From the NCBI GenBank assembly GCA_002683355.1, contig NYTF01000009.1:1-14355 (forward strand): a stretch of 14,355 bases of DNA, written 5' to 3'. Origin of the DNA: Paracoccaceae bacterium. GTDB lineage: Bacteria; Pseudomonadota; Alphaproteobacteria; Rhodobacterales; Rhodobacteraceae. The position numbers were made by a program, and so were the translations under genes. Shown piece after piece: positions 1 through 7,598 of the stretch (position 1 is the stretch's first letter; each line of letters begins with the position of its first letter). Under the pieces are notes generated by a model. That model was not told where the DNA came from and made no database searches. It was given only the letters and a program-made list of their open reading frames with translations.

Positions 1-76
1 CATATGTAAAAATGAACCCACCAACTAAACTACAAGATAGGATAGAAAAGATTAACGAGATATCTAACACATCCAT
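1..76 (-). CDS. N-terminal fragment of a small membrane protein, cut by the window edge
   Basis: An open frame starts with ATG at 76 and runs off the left edge, giving 25 codons that begin MDVLDISLIFSIL and continue with a Gly-Gly-Phe-Ile-Phe stretch. After the first five residues it is almost wholly hydrophobic, as expected for a first transmembrane helix. A purine-rich ribosome-binding sequence (GAAAGGG on the minus strand) sits about 9 bases before the ATG, which supports a real start. It lies 69 bp downstream of guaA on the same strand, so it may be co-transcribed. The short-helix plus 'GGFIF' look recalls the start of DUF1772 (anthrone-oxygenase-like) membrane proteins, but 25 residues cannot settle the family. 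Confidence 0.55.
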   Translation of the reverse strand, partial: MDVLDISLIFSILSCSLVGGFIFTY

Positions 77-145
77 TTTATTTTACCCTTTCAATTCCAA
101 TATTATTACTTAAATAACGGTATATAATAAATTGATAACATTGAT

Positions 146-1708
146 TTATTCCCACTCAATAGTGCCTGGTGGCTTGGAGGTTATATCATAAGTAACGCGG
201 TTAATGCCTTCGACTTCATTGATAATTCGAGTAGCGGTTTCACTTAAAAAATTATGGCTAAAAGGATAATAATCGGCAGTCATTCCATCAACTGAAGTTA
301 CCGCTCTTAATGTGCATGCGTAGTCATATGTCCTGTTATCCCCCATGACACCAACGGTCCGCACGGGTAATATTACAACAAAAGCTTGCCATATTTCATC
401 ATAAAGACCATGTTTTCTGATTTGATCAATATAAATGGCGTCTGCATTACGCAAAATATTTAGTTTTGGCCGTGTTATTTCACCAGGACATCTGATTGCT
501 AACCCTGGTCCGGGAAAGGGGTGACGACCAATAAAGACGTCAGGGAGGCCTAATTCATGACCTAGACTACGAACCTCATCCTTAAATAGCTCGCGAAGTG
601 GTTCAACTAATTTTAAGCCCATTTTTTCTGGTAAACCACCCACATTATGGTGCGATTTTATTGTGACAGATGGCCCTCCGCTAAATGAGACCGATTCTAT
701 CACATCTGGATACAAAGTACCTTGGGCAAGAAACTTTACTCCATCAATTTTATTTGCATATTTTTGAAATACATCAATAAACAATTTTCCAATAATTTTA
801 CGTTTTTTTTCTGGATCTGACTGCCCTTTGAGAGCATTTAGGAAAAGTTCATCTTCTTTAGCGTGCACCAATTGCATATTATAGTGTTGGCGAAACATCT
901 TTATAACATCATCAGCTTCGTGTTTTCTCAACAATCCCTGATCTACAAATACACAAGTTAATTGATCGCCTATAGCCTTGTGTAAAAGTAAAGCAGTAAC
1001 GGAACTATCAACACCTCCGGATAATCCACAAATGACTTTATTATCCCCAATTTCATTTCGGAGCTTTTGAATAGTGTTTTCTTGATATGAACTCATTGTC
1101 CAGTCACCCGTAAAACCAGCTAATTTTACAAAGTTTTCATAAAGTCTGATACCATTTGGCGTATGGTGAACTTCGGGATGAAATTGAACAGCAAAGAAAT
1201 TTCGAGATCGATCGGCAATAATTGCAAAGGGAGCATTTGGAGAAGATCCAAAAGCCTCAAAGCTGGAAGGAATTTTACTAACATGATCCCCATGAGACAT
1301 CCAAACTTGTTCGTGCTCTGACTCAAACCAACCATCTAATAAATTCAGGTAACCATTCTTTTGTGTAAGGAGAGCCTTTCCAAATTCTGCAGTTCCTTGT
1401 CCTTGCTCTACCTCTCCACCAAGCATTTTCATCATTACTTGTTGGCCATAACAAATTCCTAAAATAGGAATGTTAAGTTCGAATATTATTTCAGGAGGTC
1501 GAGGAGCGTCATTATTTAAAACTGATGCTGGACCTCCAGACAAAATAATTGCGAGTGGTTTAAGCTCTGTAATAAACTGCGCAGTGATAACTTGATATGG
1601 GTGGATTTCGCAGAAAACGTTCAATTCTCGCAGTCTTCGGGCAATTAATTGCGTGACTTGAGATCCAAAATCAATAATTAGTAGTTTTTGATGCGGCATA
1701 TTATTCAT
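146..1708 (-). CDS. guaA: GMP synthase (glutamine-hydrolysing)
   Basis: Converts XMP to GMP with ATP and glutamine, the last step of de novo GMP synthesis, in the cytoplasm. The 520-aa product is full length. An N-terminal class I glutamine amidotransferase domain (about residues 8-195) carries the nucleophile elbow GICYGQQ with Cys86 and the His177/Glu179 pair in QFHPEV. The ATP pyrophosphatase domain begins near residue 210 with the PP-loop SGGVDSS at 230-236, and the C-terminal dimerisation domain ends in the typical KPPGTIEWE. The first ATG (1708) lies close before the LLIIDFGSQ strand. An ATG three codons later is also possible, and neither has a clear Shine-Dalgarno sequence. It is transcribed divergently from the mttB-like gene. 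Nothing looks broken or unusual. Confidence 0.98.
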   Translation of the reverse strand: MNNMPHQKLLIIDFGSQVTQLIARRLRELNVFCEIHPYQVITAQFITELKPLAIILSGGPASVLNNDAPRPPEIIFELNIPILGICYGQQVMMKMLGGEVEQGQGTAEFGKALLTQKNGYLNLLDGWFESEHEQVWMSHGDHVSKIPSSFEAFGSSPNAPFAIIADRSRNFFAVQFHPEVHHTPNGIRLYENFVKLAGFTGDWTMSSYQENTIQKLRNEIGDNKVICGLSGGVDSSVTALLLHKAIGDQLTCVFVDQGLLRKHEADDVIKMFRQHYNMQLVHAKEDELFLNALKGQSDPEKKRKIIGKLFIDVFQKYANKIDGVKFLAQGTLYPDVIESVSFSGGPSVTIKSHHNVGGLPEKMGLKLVEPLRELFKDEVRSLGHELGLPDVFIGRHPFPGPGLAIRCPGEITRPKLNILRNADAIYIDQIRKHGLYDEIWQAFVVILPVRTVGVMGDNRTYDYACTLRAVTSVDGMTADYYPFSHNFLSETATRIINEVEGINRVTYDITSKPPGTIEWE

Positions 1709-1760
1709 AGTTTGGGAGTAATGATATCATTATAAAAATTCAAGGAATTAAAGCAATTTA

Positions 1761-1795
1761 TTGAGTTTAAAACGACTATGTCGTTTTAGGCTCAA
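1761..1795. promoter_or_regulatory. Long perfect-stem hairpin in the guaA/mttB divergent region
   Basis: Bases 1761-1776 pair with 1780-1795 around a three-base TAT loop. The stem has 16 uninterrupted pairs: an inner AAAACGAC/GTCGTTTT core, one more A-T pair, two G-T wobbles, then a GAG/CTC clamp and two A-T pairs. Both neighbouring genes start facing away from it, so it is not in the usual place for their terminators. It lies 53 bp before the guaA start and 113 bp before the mttB start. It could be an operator for a dimeric regulator (dyad AACGAC-N3-GTCGTT), a structured 5' leader, or the terminator of an unseen short transcript. The structure is seen directly; its role is not known. Confidence 0.5.
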
Positions 1796-1907
1796 ACTAG
1801 GCGAAAATTTACTCACGCTAATTATTTGAATGATTAAGGCTAAATCCGTTAACTTTTATTATCGTTGATGGTTATTTTTTTAGTTTGGAATGGATAGGAA
1901 TTGAAAT

Positions 1908-3455
1908 ATGTCTGATACTGGTGGTCGTCGTCGGGGTAGAGGTGGTGGAGCTGCGCGTAGAGCAGAAAGAACTGCGGTTGTGATTGAGACTGCCAAATAT
2001 ATTGAGCGTCAAATTCCCAATTTTGAAATTCTAAACGAGGAAGCATTAGAGATTATTGAAACAAACGCTGAGATTATTTTAGAAGAAATCGGTGTTAGTT
2101 TTGTTGATAACCCTGTTGCATTAGAGAGATGGAAGAACGCAGGTGCAGATGTAGATTTTGAAATTGAAAGGGTCCGTATTCCTCGAGGTCTGGCTCGGCG
2201 TCTTGTAAGTACCGCTCCTGCAGAATACGTACAACATGCGCGTAATCCTGAGAAAAGTGTGCGTATTGGTGGTAATTCATTAGTTTTGGCACCAGTTTAT
2301 GGCCCGCCATTTGTTAGGGATATGGCCGGTGGTCGTCGCTATGCAACGATAGAAGACTTTAATAATTTCGTTAAATTGGGTTATATGTCTAAGTGGTTGC
2401 ATCACTCCGGTGGCACCGTGTGTGAACCGACTGACGTGGCAGTAAATAAGCGGCACTTGGACATGTTACTGGCACATATGACTTTAACTGATAAGCCTTT
2501 TATGGGGTCTGTGACAGAACCAAGTCGTGCGCAAGATAGTGTTGATATGGCAAAAATACTATTTGGAAGTGATTTTGTTGAGGAAAATACTGTCATGACA
2601 AGTTTAATAAATATAAACTCTCCAATGACATTTGATTCAATTATGATTGGTGCAATGGAGAATTTTGCTAAACATAATCAGGCCTGTATAGTGTCTCCTT
2701 TTATTGTTGGTGGTGCAATGGCACCAGTTTCGGTAGCGGGGACTTTAACACAAGTTCTTGCAGAAGTTCTCGCTGGCGTTGCATACAATCAGATGGTTCG
2801 CGCAGGTGCTCCAGTTATATTTGGGGCTTTTGTAACATCTATTGATATGAATTCTGGTGCACCAACATTCGGAACTCCTGAGGCAACAAAAATTTTACAA
2901 GGAGCTGGACAACTCGCTAGAAGGATGAAGCTTCCATTTCGTTCAGGTGGTGGGCTTTGTGGTTCTAAATTACCAGATGCTCAGGCAGCTTATGAAACAG
3001 CTAATACTCTCAACGCTGCGCTGCTTGGTGGCGTGAATTTTATGTTACACGCGTGTGGATGGTTAGAAGGTGGGCTGGTATCATCTTATGAAAAGTTTGT
3101 AATGGATGCAGATCAACTCGGTATTTTGCATTCACTTGCTTCTGGTGTTGACATGAGTGAAAATGGCCAGGGTATGAGCGCCATTAGAGAGGTTGCACCA
3201 GGTGGGCACTATTTAGGCTGTGAGCACACGCAATCAAACTTTAAGGATGCTTTTTGGCGTACTGAAGTATTAGATTACAAGCCATTTGAAACATGGTTGG
3301 AGGATGGTGCAAAAGATACAATGACTCTTGCCGCTGAAAGAGTAAAATTTCAGTTATCAAATTATCAAAAGCCTAGTATTGATATTGCTATCGAGGAAGC
3401 ATTAAATGCTTATGTCGCTGAAAAGAAATCTGCCGTACCAGATTCATTTGTGTAA
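1908..3455 (+). CDS. MttB-family (non-pyrrolysine) corrinoid-dependent methyltransferase
   Basis: A 515-aa member of the trimethylamine methyltransferase family. Relatives without pyrrolysine, such as glycine betaine methyltransferase MtgB, move a methyl group from a quaternary amine to a corrinoid protein. The reading frame has no in-frame stop, so no pyrrolysine is encoded. Residues 35-515 form the TIM-barrel core, with family-like stretches HHSGGTVCEPTD (165-176), a Gly-rich IVGGAMAPVS loop (266-275) and GAPTFGTPEA (317-326). The first 22 residues (MSDTGGRRRGRGGG...) are rich in Arg and Gly and precede the conserved fold. A ribosome-binding site (AGGA at 1896-1899) lies 8 bases before the ATG. 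No corrinoid-binding protein, methyltetrahydrofolate enzyme or transporter is adjacent. The 3' end meets the convergent hydrolase gene with 3 bp between stops. The substrate cannot be told from sequence: glycine betaine, proline betaine, carnitine or another methylated amine are all possible. Confidence 0.9.
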   Translation: MSDTGGRRRGRGGGAARRAERTAVVIETAKYIERQIPNFEILNEEALEIIETNAEIILEEIGVSFVDNPVALERWKNAGADVDFEIERVRIPRGLARRLVSTAPAEYVQHARNPEKSVRIGGNSLVLAPVYGPPFVRDMAGGRRYATIEDFNNFVKLGYMSKWLHHSGGTVCEPTDVAVNKRHLDMLLAHMTLTDKPFMGSVTEPSRAQDSVDMAKILFGSDFVEENTVMTSLININSPMTFDSIMIGAMENFAKHNQACIVSPFIVGGAMAPVSVAGTLTQVLAEVLAGVAYNQMVRAGAPVIFGAFVTSIDMNSGAPTFGTPEATKILQGAGQLARRMKLPFRSGGGLCGSKLPDAQAAYETANTLNAALLGGVNFMLHACGWLEGGLVSSYEKFVMDADQLGILHSLASGVDMSENGQGMSAIREVAPGGHYLGCEHTQSNFKDAFWRTEVLDYKPFETWLEDGAKDTMTLAAERVKFQLSNYQKPSIDIAIEEALNAYVAEKKSAVPDSFV

Positions 3456-3458
3456 AAG

Positions 3459-4112
3459 TTATCTAGTGTTTTCAGTTAACCGTCTTTTTACGTAATCATT
3501 CACAGTACCAAGCATTGTGTCCATGTGTGGACCTTGAAAGAAATGATCAGCATTTTCAATAATCTCTTGTGTGATGGTAATACCTTTTTGTTCATGAAGT
3601 TTTTCAGCTAGCCCGAGAACGTCATCAGGTGGTGCAACTCTATCACTTGACCCATTGATAATTAAGCCAGAGGCTGGGCAGGGCGCTAAAAAACTAAAAT
3701 CATACATATTTGCTGGCGGTGAAACAGATATGAATCCTGAAATTTCTGGTCTTCGCATTAACAATTGCATACCTATCCAAGCACCGAAAGAAAATCCAAC
3801 TACCCAACAATGCTTTGTATTTGGATTGTGAGTTTGAAGATAATCAAGTGCCGCGGCAGCATCGGAGAGCTCTCCAACGCCTTGATCAAATTCCCCTTGG
3901 CTTCGCCCGACCCCTCGAAAGTTAAATCTCATAACATTAAAACCCATTTTATGGAAACAATAATGTAAATTATAGACAACTCTATTGTTCATCGTTCCTC
4001 CAAATTGTGGGTGAGGGTGAAGAATCAATGCAATTGGTGTGTCTTTTTCTCTTTGAGGGTGATAACGCCCTTCTAAGCGACCCTCTGGCCCAGCAAACAA
4101 AATTTCAGGCAT
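3459..4112 (-). CDS. Small alpha/beta hydrolase
   Basis: A 217-aa protein of the short alpha/beta-hydrolase group often called COG2945 (dienelactone hydrolase-like). It has an early HPHPQFGGT segment (32-40), consistent with an oxyanion-hole loop, the nucleophile elbow GFSFG with Ser108, a likely acid Asp157 in SSDRVAPP, and catalytic His190 in NADHFF. No signal peptide is visible, so it is probably cytoplasmic. A good ribosome-binding site (AGGA on the minus strand, 7 bases before the ATG) supports the start. It is transcribed divergently from the Fe-S operon and shares its 157-bp control region. As I recall, this hydrolase next to an iscR-suf operon recurs in alphaproteobacteria, but the substrate is unknown and no link to Fe-S metabolism has been shown. 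Confidence 0.85.
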   Translation of the reverse strand: MPEILFAGPEGRLEGRYHPQREKDTPIALILHPHPQFGGTMNNRVVYNLHYCFHKMGFNVMRFNFRGVGRSQGEFDQGVGELSDAAAALDYLQTHNPNTKHCWVVGFSFGAWIGMQLLMRRPEISGFISVSPPANMYDFSFLAPCPASGLIINGSSDRVAPPDDVLGLAEKLHEQKGITITQEIIENADHFFQGPHMDTMLGTVNDYVKRRLTENTR

Positions 4113-4176
4113 CCTATTATCCTAACTTGTATCACTAAAATGTATTATGTCTTCATTGACTGAATCATTTATACAA

Positions 4177-4207
4177 TCTAGAACGTTTCTAAACTAGATC
4201 TTTCTAG
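4177..4207. promoter_or_regulatory. Cluster of TCTAG/CTAGA repeats before iscR (candidate operator)
   Basis: In the control region shared by the hydrolase and iscR genes, TCTAG occurs at 4177 and 4203 and its complement CTAGA at 4194. The 4177 and 4194 copies form an inverted repeat with a 12-base spacer. Inside it is a smaller dyad, AGAA-CGT-TTCT (4180-4190). CTAG is a rare tetranucleotide in many bacterial genomes, so three copies in 31 bp stand out. The position, 63-93 bp before the iscR ATG, suits autoregulation by the Rrf2 regulator. I did not match it to a published IscR or iron-responsive consensus. Confidence 0.35.
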
Positions 4208-4269
4208 TTATTAGCGTTAGCAGTTAAGGTGTAGTTTTGCTGACGTCAACTCAAAGGATGATTTTGGAC

Positions 4270-4731
4270 ATGAAACTTAGTACAAAAGGTCGATATGCAA
4301 TGATAGCTTTGACAGATTTGGCTAATCCAAAAAATGATGAAGTTTCAACTTTGTCTCAAATTTCTAAAAGACAGAATATTTCGCTAGCATATTTAGAGCA
4401 ATTGTTTGTTAAATTAAGAAGGGCCGGGATAGTTTCTTCGACCAGGGGTCCAGGTGGTGGATATTCTTTAAGCAAATCTGCTGATGCTATTAGAATTGCT
4501 GATATCCTTGCTGCAGTTGATGAAACAATGGACGCGCTTATTAAAGGCGGTGGTGCATCACCCGCTGTTGGATGTAGTAAAGAGCAGTCTTTGACAAATA
4601 GACTTTGGGAAGGTCTATCGGCGCATGTTTACGTTTATTTGCATCAAACAAGACTATCAGATGTAATTGAAAATCAACTTTCCCCATGTCCTGCAGTTCC
4701 CAACCTTCTTGAGGTAGTGGATGCTGCTTAG
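4270..4731 (+). CDS. iscR: Rrf2-family Fe-S regulator, IscR type
   Basis: A DNA-binding regulator at the head of the Fe-S assembly operon, expected to repress it when clusters or iron are sufficient. From the ATG at 4270 the product is 153 aa and begins MKLSTKGRYAMIAL, the classic Rrf2 start. An in-frame TTG (4237) and ATG (4258) upstream would only add non-family residues. The winged helix covers about residues 1-70 and includes ISLAYLEQLFVKLRRAGIV and the wing RGPGGGYSL. E. coli IscR binds [2Fe-2S] through three closely spaced cysteines near 92-104. Here that region has only Cys102, and the other cysteine, Cys140, is close to the C-terminus. Rhodobacter sphaeroides IscR is reported to bind a cluster with a single cysteine, which fits this protein. 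The cysteine desulfurase gene follows after 85 bp. Confidence 0.92.
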   Translation: MKLSTKGRYAMIALTDLANPKNDEVSTLSQISKRQNISLAYLEQLFVKLRRAGIVSSTRGPGGGYSLSKSADAIRIADILAAVDETMDALIKGGGASPAVGCSKEQSLTNRLWEGLSAHVYVYLHQTRLSDVIENQLSPCPAVPNLLEVVDAA

Positions 4732-4816
4732 ATATGTAACTGTGTAAATATTTGGTAAATTAACATAATTTTGATCAATCTTGCTGCTTTAAGCAATCAT
4801 AGAAATTGGAAATATT

Positions 4817-5863
4817 TTGAATAAAAGGGCATATTTTGATTGGAATGCAACAGCACCTCTAAGAGAGGTCTCTAAAGCTGCAATGACGCAGGCTATGAGT
4901 AATTTTGGCAACCCATCATCAATTCATACTGAAGGAAGAAAAGCTAAAGCAATTATCGAAACAGCAAGAATCCAGATAGCTGAAGCATTTGGGGCGGGCA
5001 ATTCAGATATTATCTTTACCTCTGGTGCAACTGAAGCTGCGGCTATAGCACTTCGTACTAGAGAAATTGAGTGTGCAGGAGTTGAGCATCCATGCATTTT
5101 ATCAAATTGTGTTGAGAATTTATCTACCGATGGTAATGGTCAAATACTAATTTCCAAAGCTCAATGTTCTACTATGCAATCTGCAAATAGTGAGACTGGC
5201 ATCTTGCAAAATATTCCTGCTGGGGTGTTTTTATCAGACTTTGTGCAATCATTTGGTAAAATACCCAGCTCTTTTGATTGGTCGGATGTAATGAGTGGAA
5301 TTCTGTCTGCCCACAAGATAGGAGGCCCAAAAGGTGTTGGTGCTTTAGTGATCCGCTCCGATATTGAAGTTTATGATCTTTTAAAGGGTGGCGGGCAAGA
5401 GATGGGACGGCGATCTGGAACCGAGAATGTAATCGGAATTGCTGGTTTTGGAGCGGCCGCTATGGCGGCAAGCAGAGATCTAGAAAATGGTGTTTGGGAA
5501 GAAGTAGCTGGTTTGCGAGATTTACTTGAGGATGGGCTTGAAGCAATTGCATCTGACGCTATCTTCATTGGTAAGAATGTTGATAGGTTGCCTAATACAT
5601 CATGTGTTTGTGTTCCAGGCTGGTATGGTGAAACGGCAGTTATGCAATTAGACTTGGCAGGGTTTGCGGTAAGTGCAGGATCTGCCTGTTCCTCTGGAAC
5701 AGTAAAAAAGAGTAATGTGTTGGGATCTTTGGGATATGAAAAGAAAATCGGAGAATGTGCGATAAGAATATCACTTGGACCCGACAACACAAAAGATGAG
5801 ATCTTATCTTTTATTGATGTCTGGGGCACATTATATCGAAGATTCAAAGCAAAAGCTGCTTGA
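4817..5863 (+). CDS. Cysteine desulfurase (NifS/IscS-like, class V aminotransferase fold)
   Basis: A PLP enzyme that takes sulfur from cysteine as a persulfide for Fe-S cluster assembly. The 348-aa sequence has NPSSIHTEG (32-40), SGATEA (69-74), His91 in VEHP, the ANSETG loop (123-128), Asp141, the PLP lysine Lys167 in SAHKIGGPKG, GRRSGTEN (197-204) and catalytic Cys291 in SAGSACSSG. It is about 50 residues shorter than E. coli IscS but has the full set of active-site elements. The SACSSG loop with several following residues resembles IscS/NifS (group I) more than SufS. The start is TTG at 4817, preceded by GGA six bases upstream, and no ATG fits. The sufB ribosome-binding site (AAAGGGA) begins at its stop codon. 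It is the only cysteine desulfurase visible in the operon. Confidence 0.94.
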   Translation: MNKRAYFDWNATAPLREVSKAAMTQAMSNFGNPSSIHTEGRKAKAIIETARIQIAEAFGAGNSDIIFTSGATEAAAIALRTREIECAGVEHPCILSNCVENLSTDGNGQILISKAQCSTMQSANSETGILQNIPAGVFLSDFVQSFGKIPSSFDWSDVMSGILSAHKIGGPKGVGALVIRSDIEVYDLLKGGGQEMGRRSGTENVIGIAGFGAAAMAASRDLENGVWEEVAGLRDLLEDGLEAIASDAIFIGKNVDRLPNTSCVCVPGWYGETAVMQLDLAGFAVSAGSACSSGTVKKSNVLGSLGYEKKIGECAIRISLGPDNTKDEILSFIDVWGTLYRRFKAKAA

Positions 5864-5876
5864 AAGGGAATAAAGT

Positions 5877-7397
5877 ATGCAAAATACAAAAACTTACGAA
5901 CGAGAAGGCGTTGATCAAGATACTGTCAATGCCGTAAGAACTGTAGGTGAAAGATATAAGTATGGTTTTGAAACAGAAATAGAAATGGAATATGCGCCAA
6001 AAGGTGTAAATGCTGATATCGTTAGATTGATTTCAAAGAAAAATGATGAACCAAAATGGATGACAGATTGGCGTCTTACGGCTTTAAAAAGGTGGGAAAA
6101 GCTTGCAGAACCTAATTGGGCGATGGTCAATTATCCAGAAATAGATTTTCAAGATATCTACTATTATGCAAAACCGAAAAGTATGGAAAAAAAACCAAAA
6201 TCGTTAGATGAGGTTGATCCAAAGCTATTGGAAACATACGAAAAACTTGGAATACCTCTCAAAGAACAGTTGTTACTTGCGGGTGTCGAGAGTGGTACAG
6301 AAAATGGTGAGAATGGGCGTAAGGTAGCTGTTGATGCCGTGTTTGATAGTGTATCGGTTGGAACCACCTTCCAGAAGGAATTAAAAGCTGCTGGTGTAAT
6401 ATTTTGTCCAATTTCTGAAGCTATAAGAGAGTATCCAGAGCTTATAAAAAAATATTTAGGAACTGTCGTTCCTCAATCAGATAACTATTATGCAACATTG
6501 AATGCAGCGGTATTTACGGACGGATCATTTGTATATGTTCCACCAGGTGTTAGATGCCCAATGGAATTATCTACTTATTTCAGGATAAATGCTGAAAATA
6601 CTGGTCAGTTTGAACGAACTTTAATAATAGCAGATAAAGGTTCTTATGTGAGTTATTTAGAAGGTTGTACTGCGCCTCAACGGGATACAAATCAATTACA
6701 TGCTGCAGTTGTTGAGTTGGTGATTGAGGAAGACGCCGAAATTAAATATTCAACCGTACAGAATTGGTATCCTGGTGATGAGAATGGCAACGGTGGAATT
6801 TATAATTTTGTGACTAAAAGAGCTGATTGTCGCGGCGATAGGTCCAAAGTAATGTGGACTCAGGTTGAAACAGGTTCTGCAGTAACTTGGAAATATCCGT
6901 CATGTATCTTGCGAGGCAATGAAAGTCAGGGAGAATTTTATTCAATAGCAATTACAAATAACTATCAGCAGGCAGATACAGGAACCAAAATGGTTCATTT
7001 AGGGCAAAATACAAAATCTCGGATTGTATCAAAGGGAATTTCTGCTGGTTTTGCTCAAAATACATATCGAGGATTAGTTTCGATGCATCCAAAAGCAAAA
7101 AAATCCCGAAATTTCACTCAGTGCGATAGCCTCCTAATTGGAGACAAATGTGGGGCCCACACCGTTCCTTATATCGAATGTAAAAACAATAGTTCTAGAG
7201 TGGAGCATGAGGCTACAACTTCAAAGGTTGATGATGAGCAACTATTTTATTGTCATCAACGTGGAATTGGAGAGGAAGAAGCTGTTGCTCTGATAGTTAA
7301 TGGTTTTTGCAAGGACGTAATGCAGGCGCTACCAATGGAATTTGCAATGGAGGCTCAAGCGTTGGTTGCGATCTCATTAGAGGGATCTGTTGGCTAA
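5877..7397 (+). CDS. sufB: Fe-S cluster assembly scaffold SufB
   Basis: Core subunit of the cytoplasmic SufBC2D scaffold on which clusters are built. At 506 aa it is close to the E. coli protein (495 aa). The C-terminal hallmark block starts at residue 416 ([16 protein letters not shown]) and continues through [10 protein letters not shown]. Cys416 and Glu445 match E. coli Cys405 and Glu434 by the same 11-residue offset; those two residues are known to matter for cluster formation. The middle beta-helix region includes [17 protein letters not shown]. The ATG at 5877 follows an AAAGGGA ribosome-binding site placed at the stop of the desulfurase gene. The stop codon overlaps the next start (TAATG at 7395-7399), suggesting translational coupling to the small membrane gene. 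Confidence 0.97.
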   Translation: MQNTKTYEREGVDQDTVNAVRTVGERYKYGFETEIEMEYAPKGVNADIVRLISKKNDEPKWMTDWRLTALKRWEKLAEPNWAMVNYPEIDFQDIYYYAKPKSMEKKPKSLDEVDPKLLETYEKLGIPLKEQLLLAGVESGTENGENGRKVAVDAVFDSVSVGTTFQKELKAAGVIFCPISEAIREYPELIKKYLGTVVPQSDNYYATLNAAVFTDGSFVYVPPGVRCPMELSTYFRINAENTGQFERTLIIADKGSYVSYLEGCTAPQRDTNQLHAAVVELVIEEDAEIKYSTVQNWYPGDENGNGGIYNFVTKRADCRGDRSKVMWTQVETGSAVTWKYPSCILRGNESQGEFYSIAITNNYQQADTGTKMVHLGQNTKSRIVSKGISAGFAQNTYRGLVSMHPKAKKSRNFTQCDSLLIGDKCGAHTVPYIECKNNSSRVEHEATTSKVDDEQLFYCHQRGIGEEEAVALIVNGFCKDVMQALPMEFAMEAQALVAISLEGSVG

Positions 7398-7570
7398 TGA
7401 CCTTTGGGCAAAATATTATCTATGGAATTATCGTTACTTTAGCTGTGTTTTTCATTGGCTGGACTACTGGGATGGGTGGAGACCTTGTGCCCAATTTAAT
7501 ATTTTCAATTTTGATGGGTGTTCTTGGGTTCGTTGTAATTAGAATATTTGTCATGTTATCAAAAAAATAA
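7397..7570 (+). CDS. Small two-helix membrane protein between sufB and sufC
   Basis: A 57-aa product starting at the ATG that overlaps the sufB stop (TAATG). An upstream in-frame ATG at 7307 would lie inside sufB and add residues with no membrane or family character, so the short form is preferred. Two hydrophobic stretches, about residues 7-23 and 37-54, predict two membrane helices joined by a short glycine-rich loop (TTGMGGD), with a Lys-Lys C-terminus. I recall a hypothetical gene at the same place in Rhodobacter-type isc-suf operons, but no function is known. Its position makes co-expression with SufB and SufC near certain. It could anchor the complex or simply be a conserved passenger. 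Confidence 0.75.
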   Translation: MTFGQNIIYGIIVTLAVFFIGWTTGMGGDLVPNLIFSILMGVLGFVVIRIFVMLSKK

Positions 7571-7598
7571 GTTAATAAATAATTAATTAGGAATTTAA

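Noticed and set aside
12..110. Plus-strand 33-codon frame (MNPPTKLQDR...) open to the left edge
   Set aside because: It overlaps the better-supported minus-strand start at 76, has no visible ribosome-binding site and resembles no family. It could be the tail of a plus-strand gene, but nothing supports this.
1761..1795. Hairpin as a rho-independent terminator of guaA or the mttB-like gene
   Set aside because: Both genes start, rather than end, on either side of it, and neither flank has a clear run of T immediately after the stem.
1908..3455. Pyrrolysine-containing MttB
   Set aside because: The 515-codon frame has no internal TAG; the protein fits the non-pyrrolysine branch.
4156..4177. TTGACT and TACAAT as an iscR promoter
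   Set aside because: The two boxes are only 10 bp apart, far short of the 16-18 bp needed; they may be unrelated or belong to overlapping elements.
4777..4796. Short TTGCT/AGCAA stem after iscR as a terminator
   Set aside because: Only five pairs with no T-run; the operon continues into the desulfurase gene. At most a weak processing or attenuation site.
5371..5889. 172-codon minus-strand frame opposite the cysteine desulfurase gene
   Set aside because: Low-complexity Ser/Pro/Phe-rich translation antisense to a strongly conserved gene; no start signal or family features.
7307..7396. Longer start for the small membrane protein
   Set aside because: The extra 30 residues lie in another frame of the conserved sufB end and look like out-of-frame translation; the overlapping ATG at 7397 is the usual coupled start.
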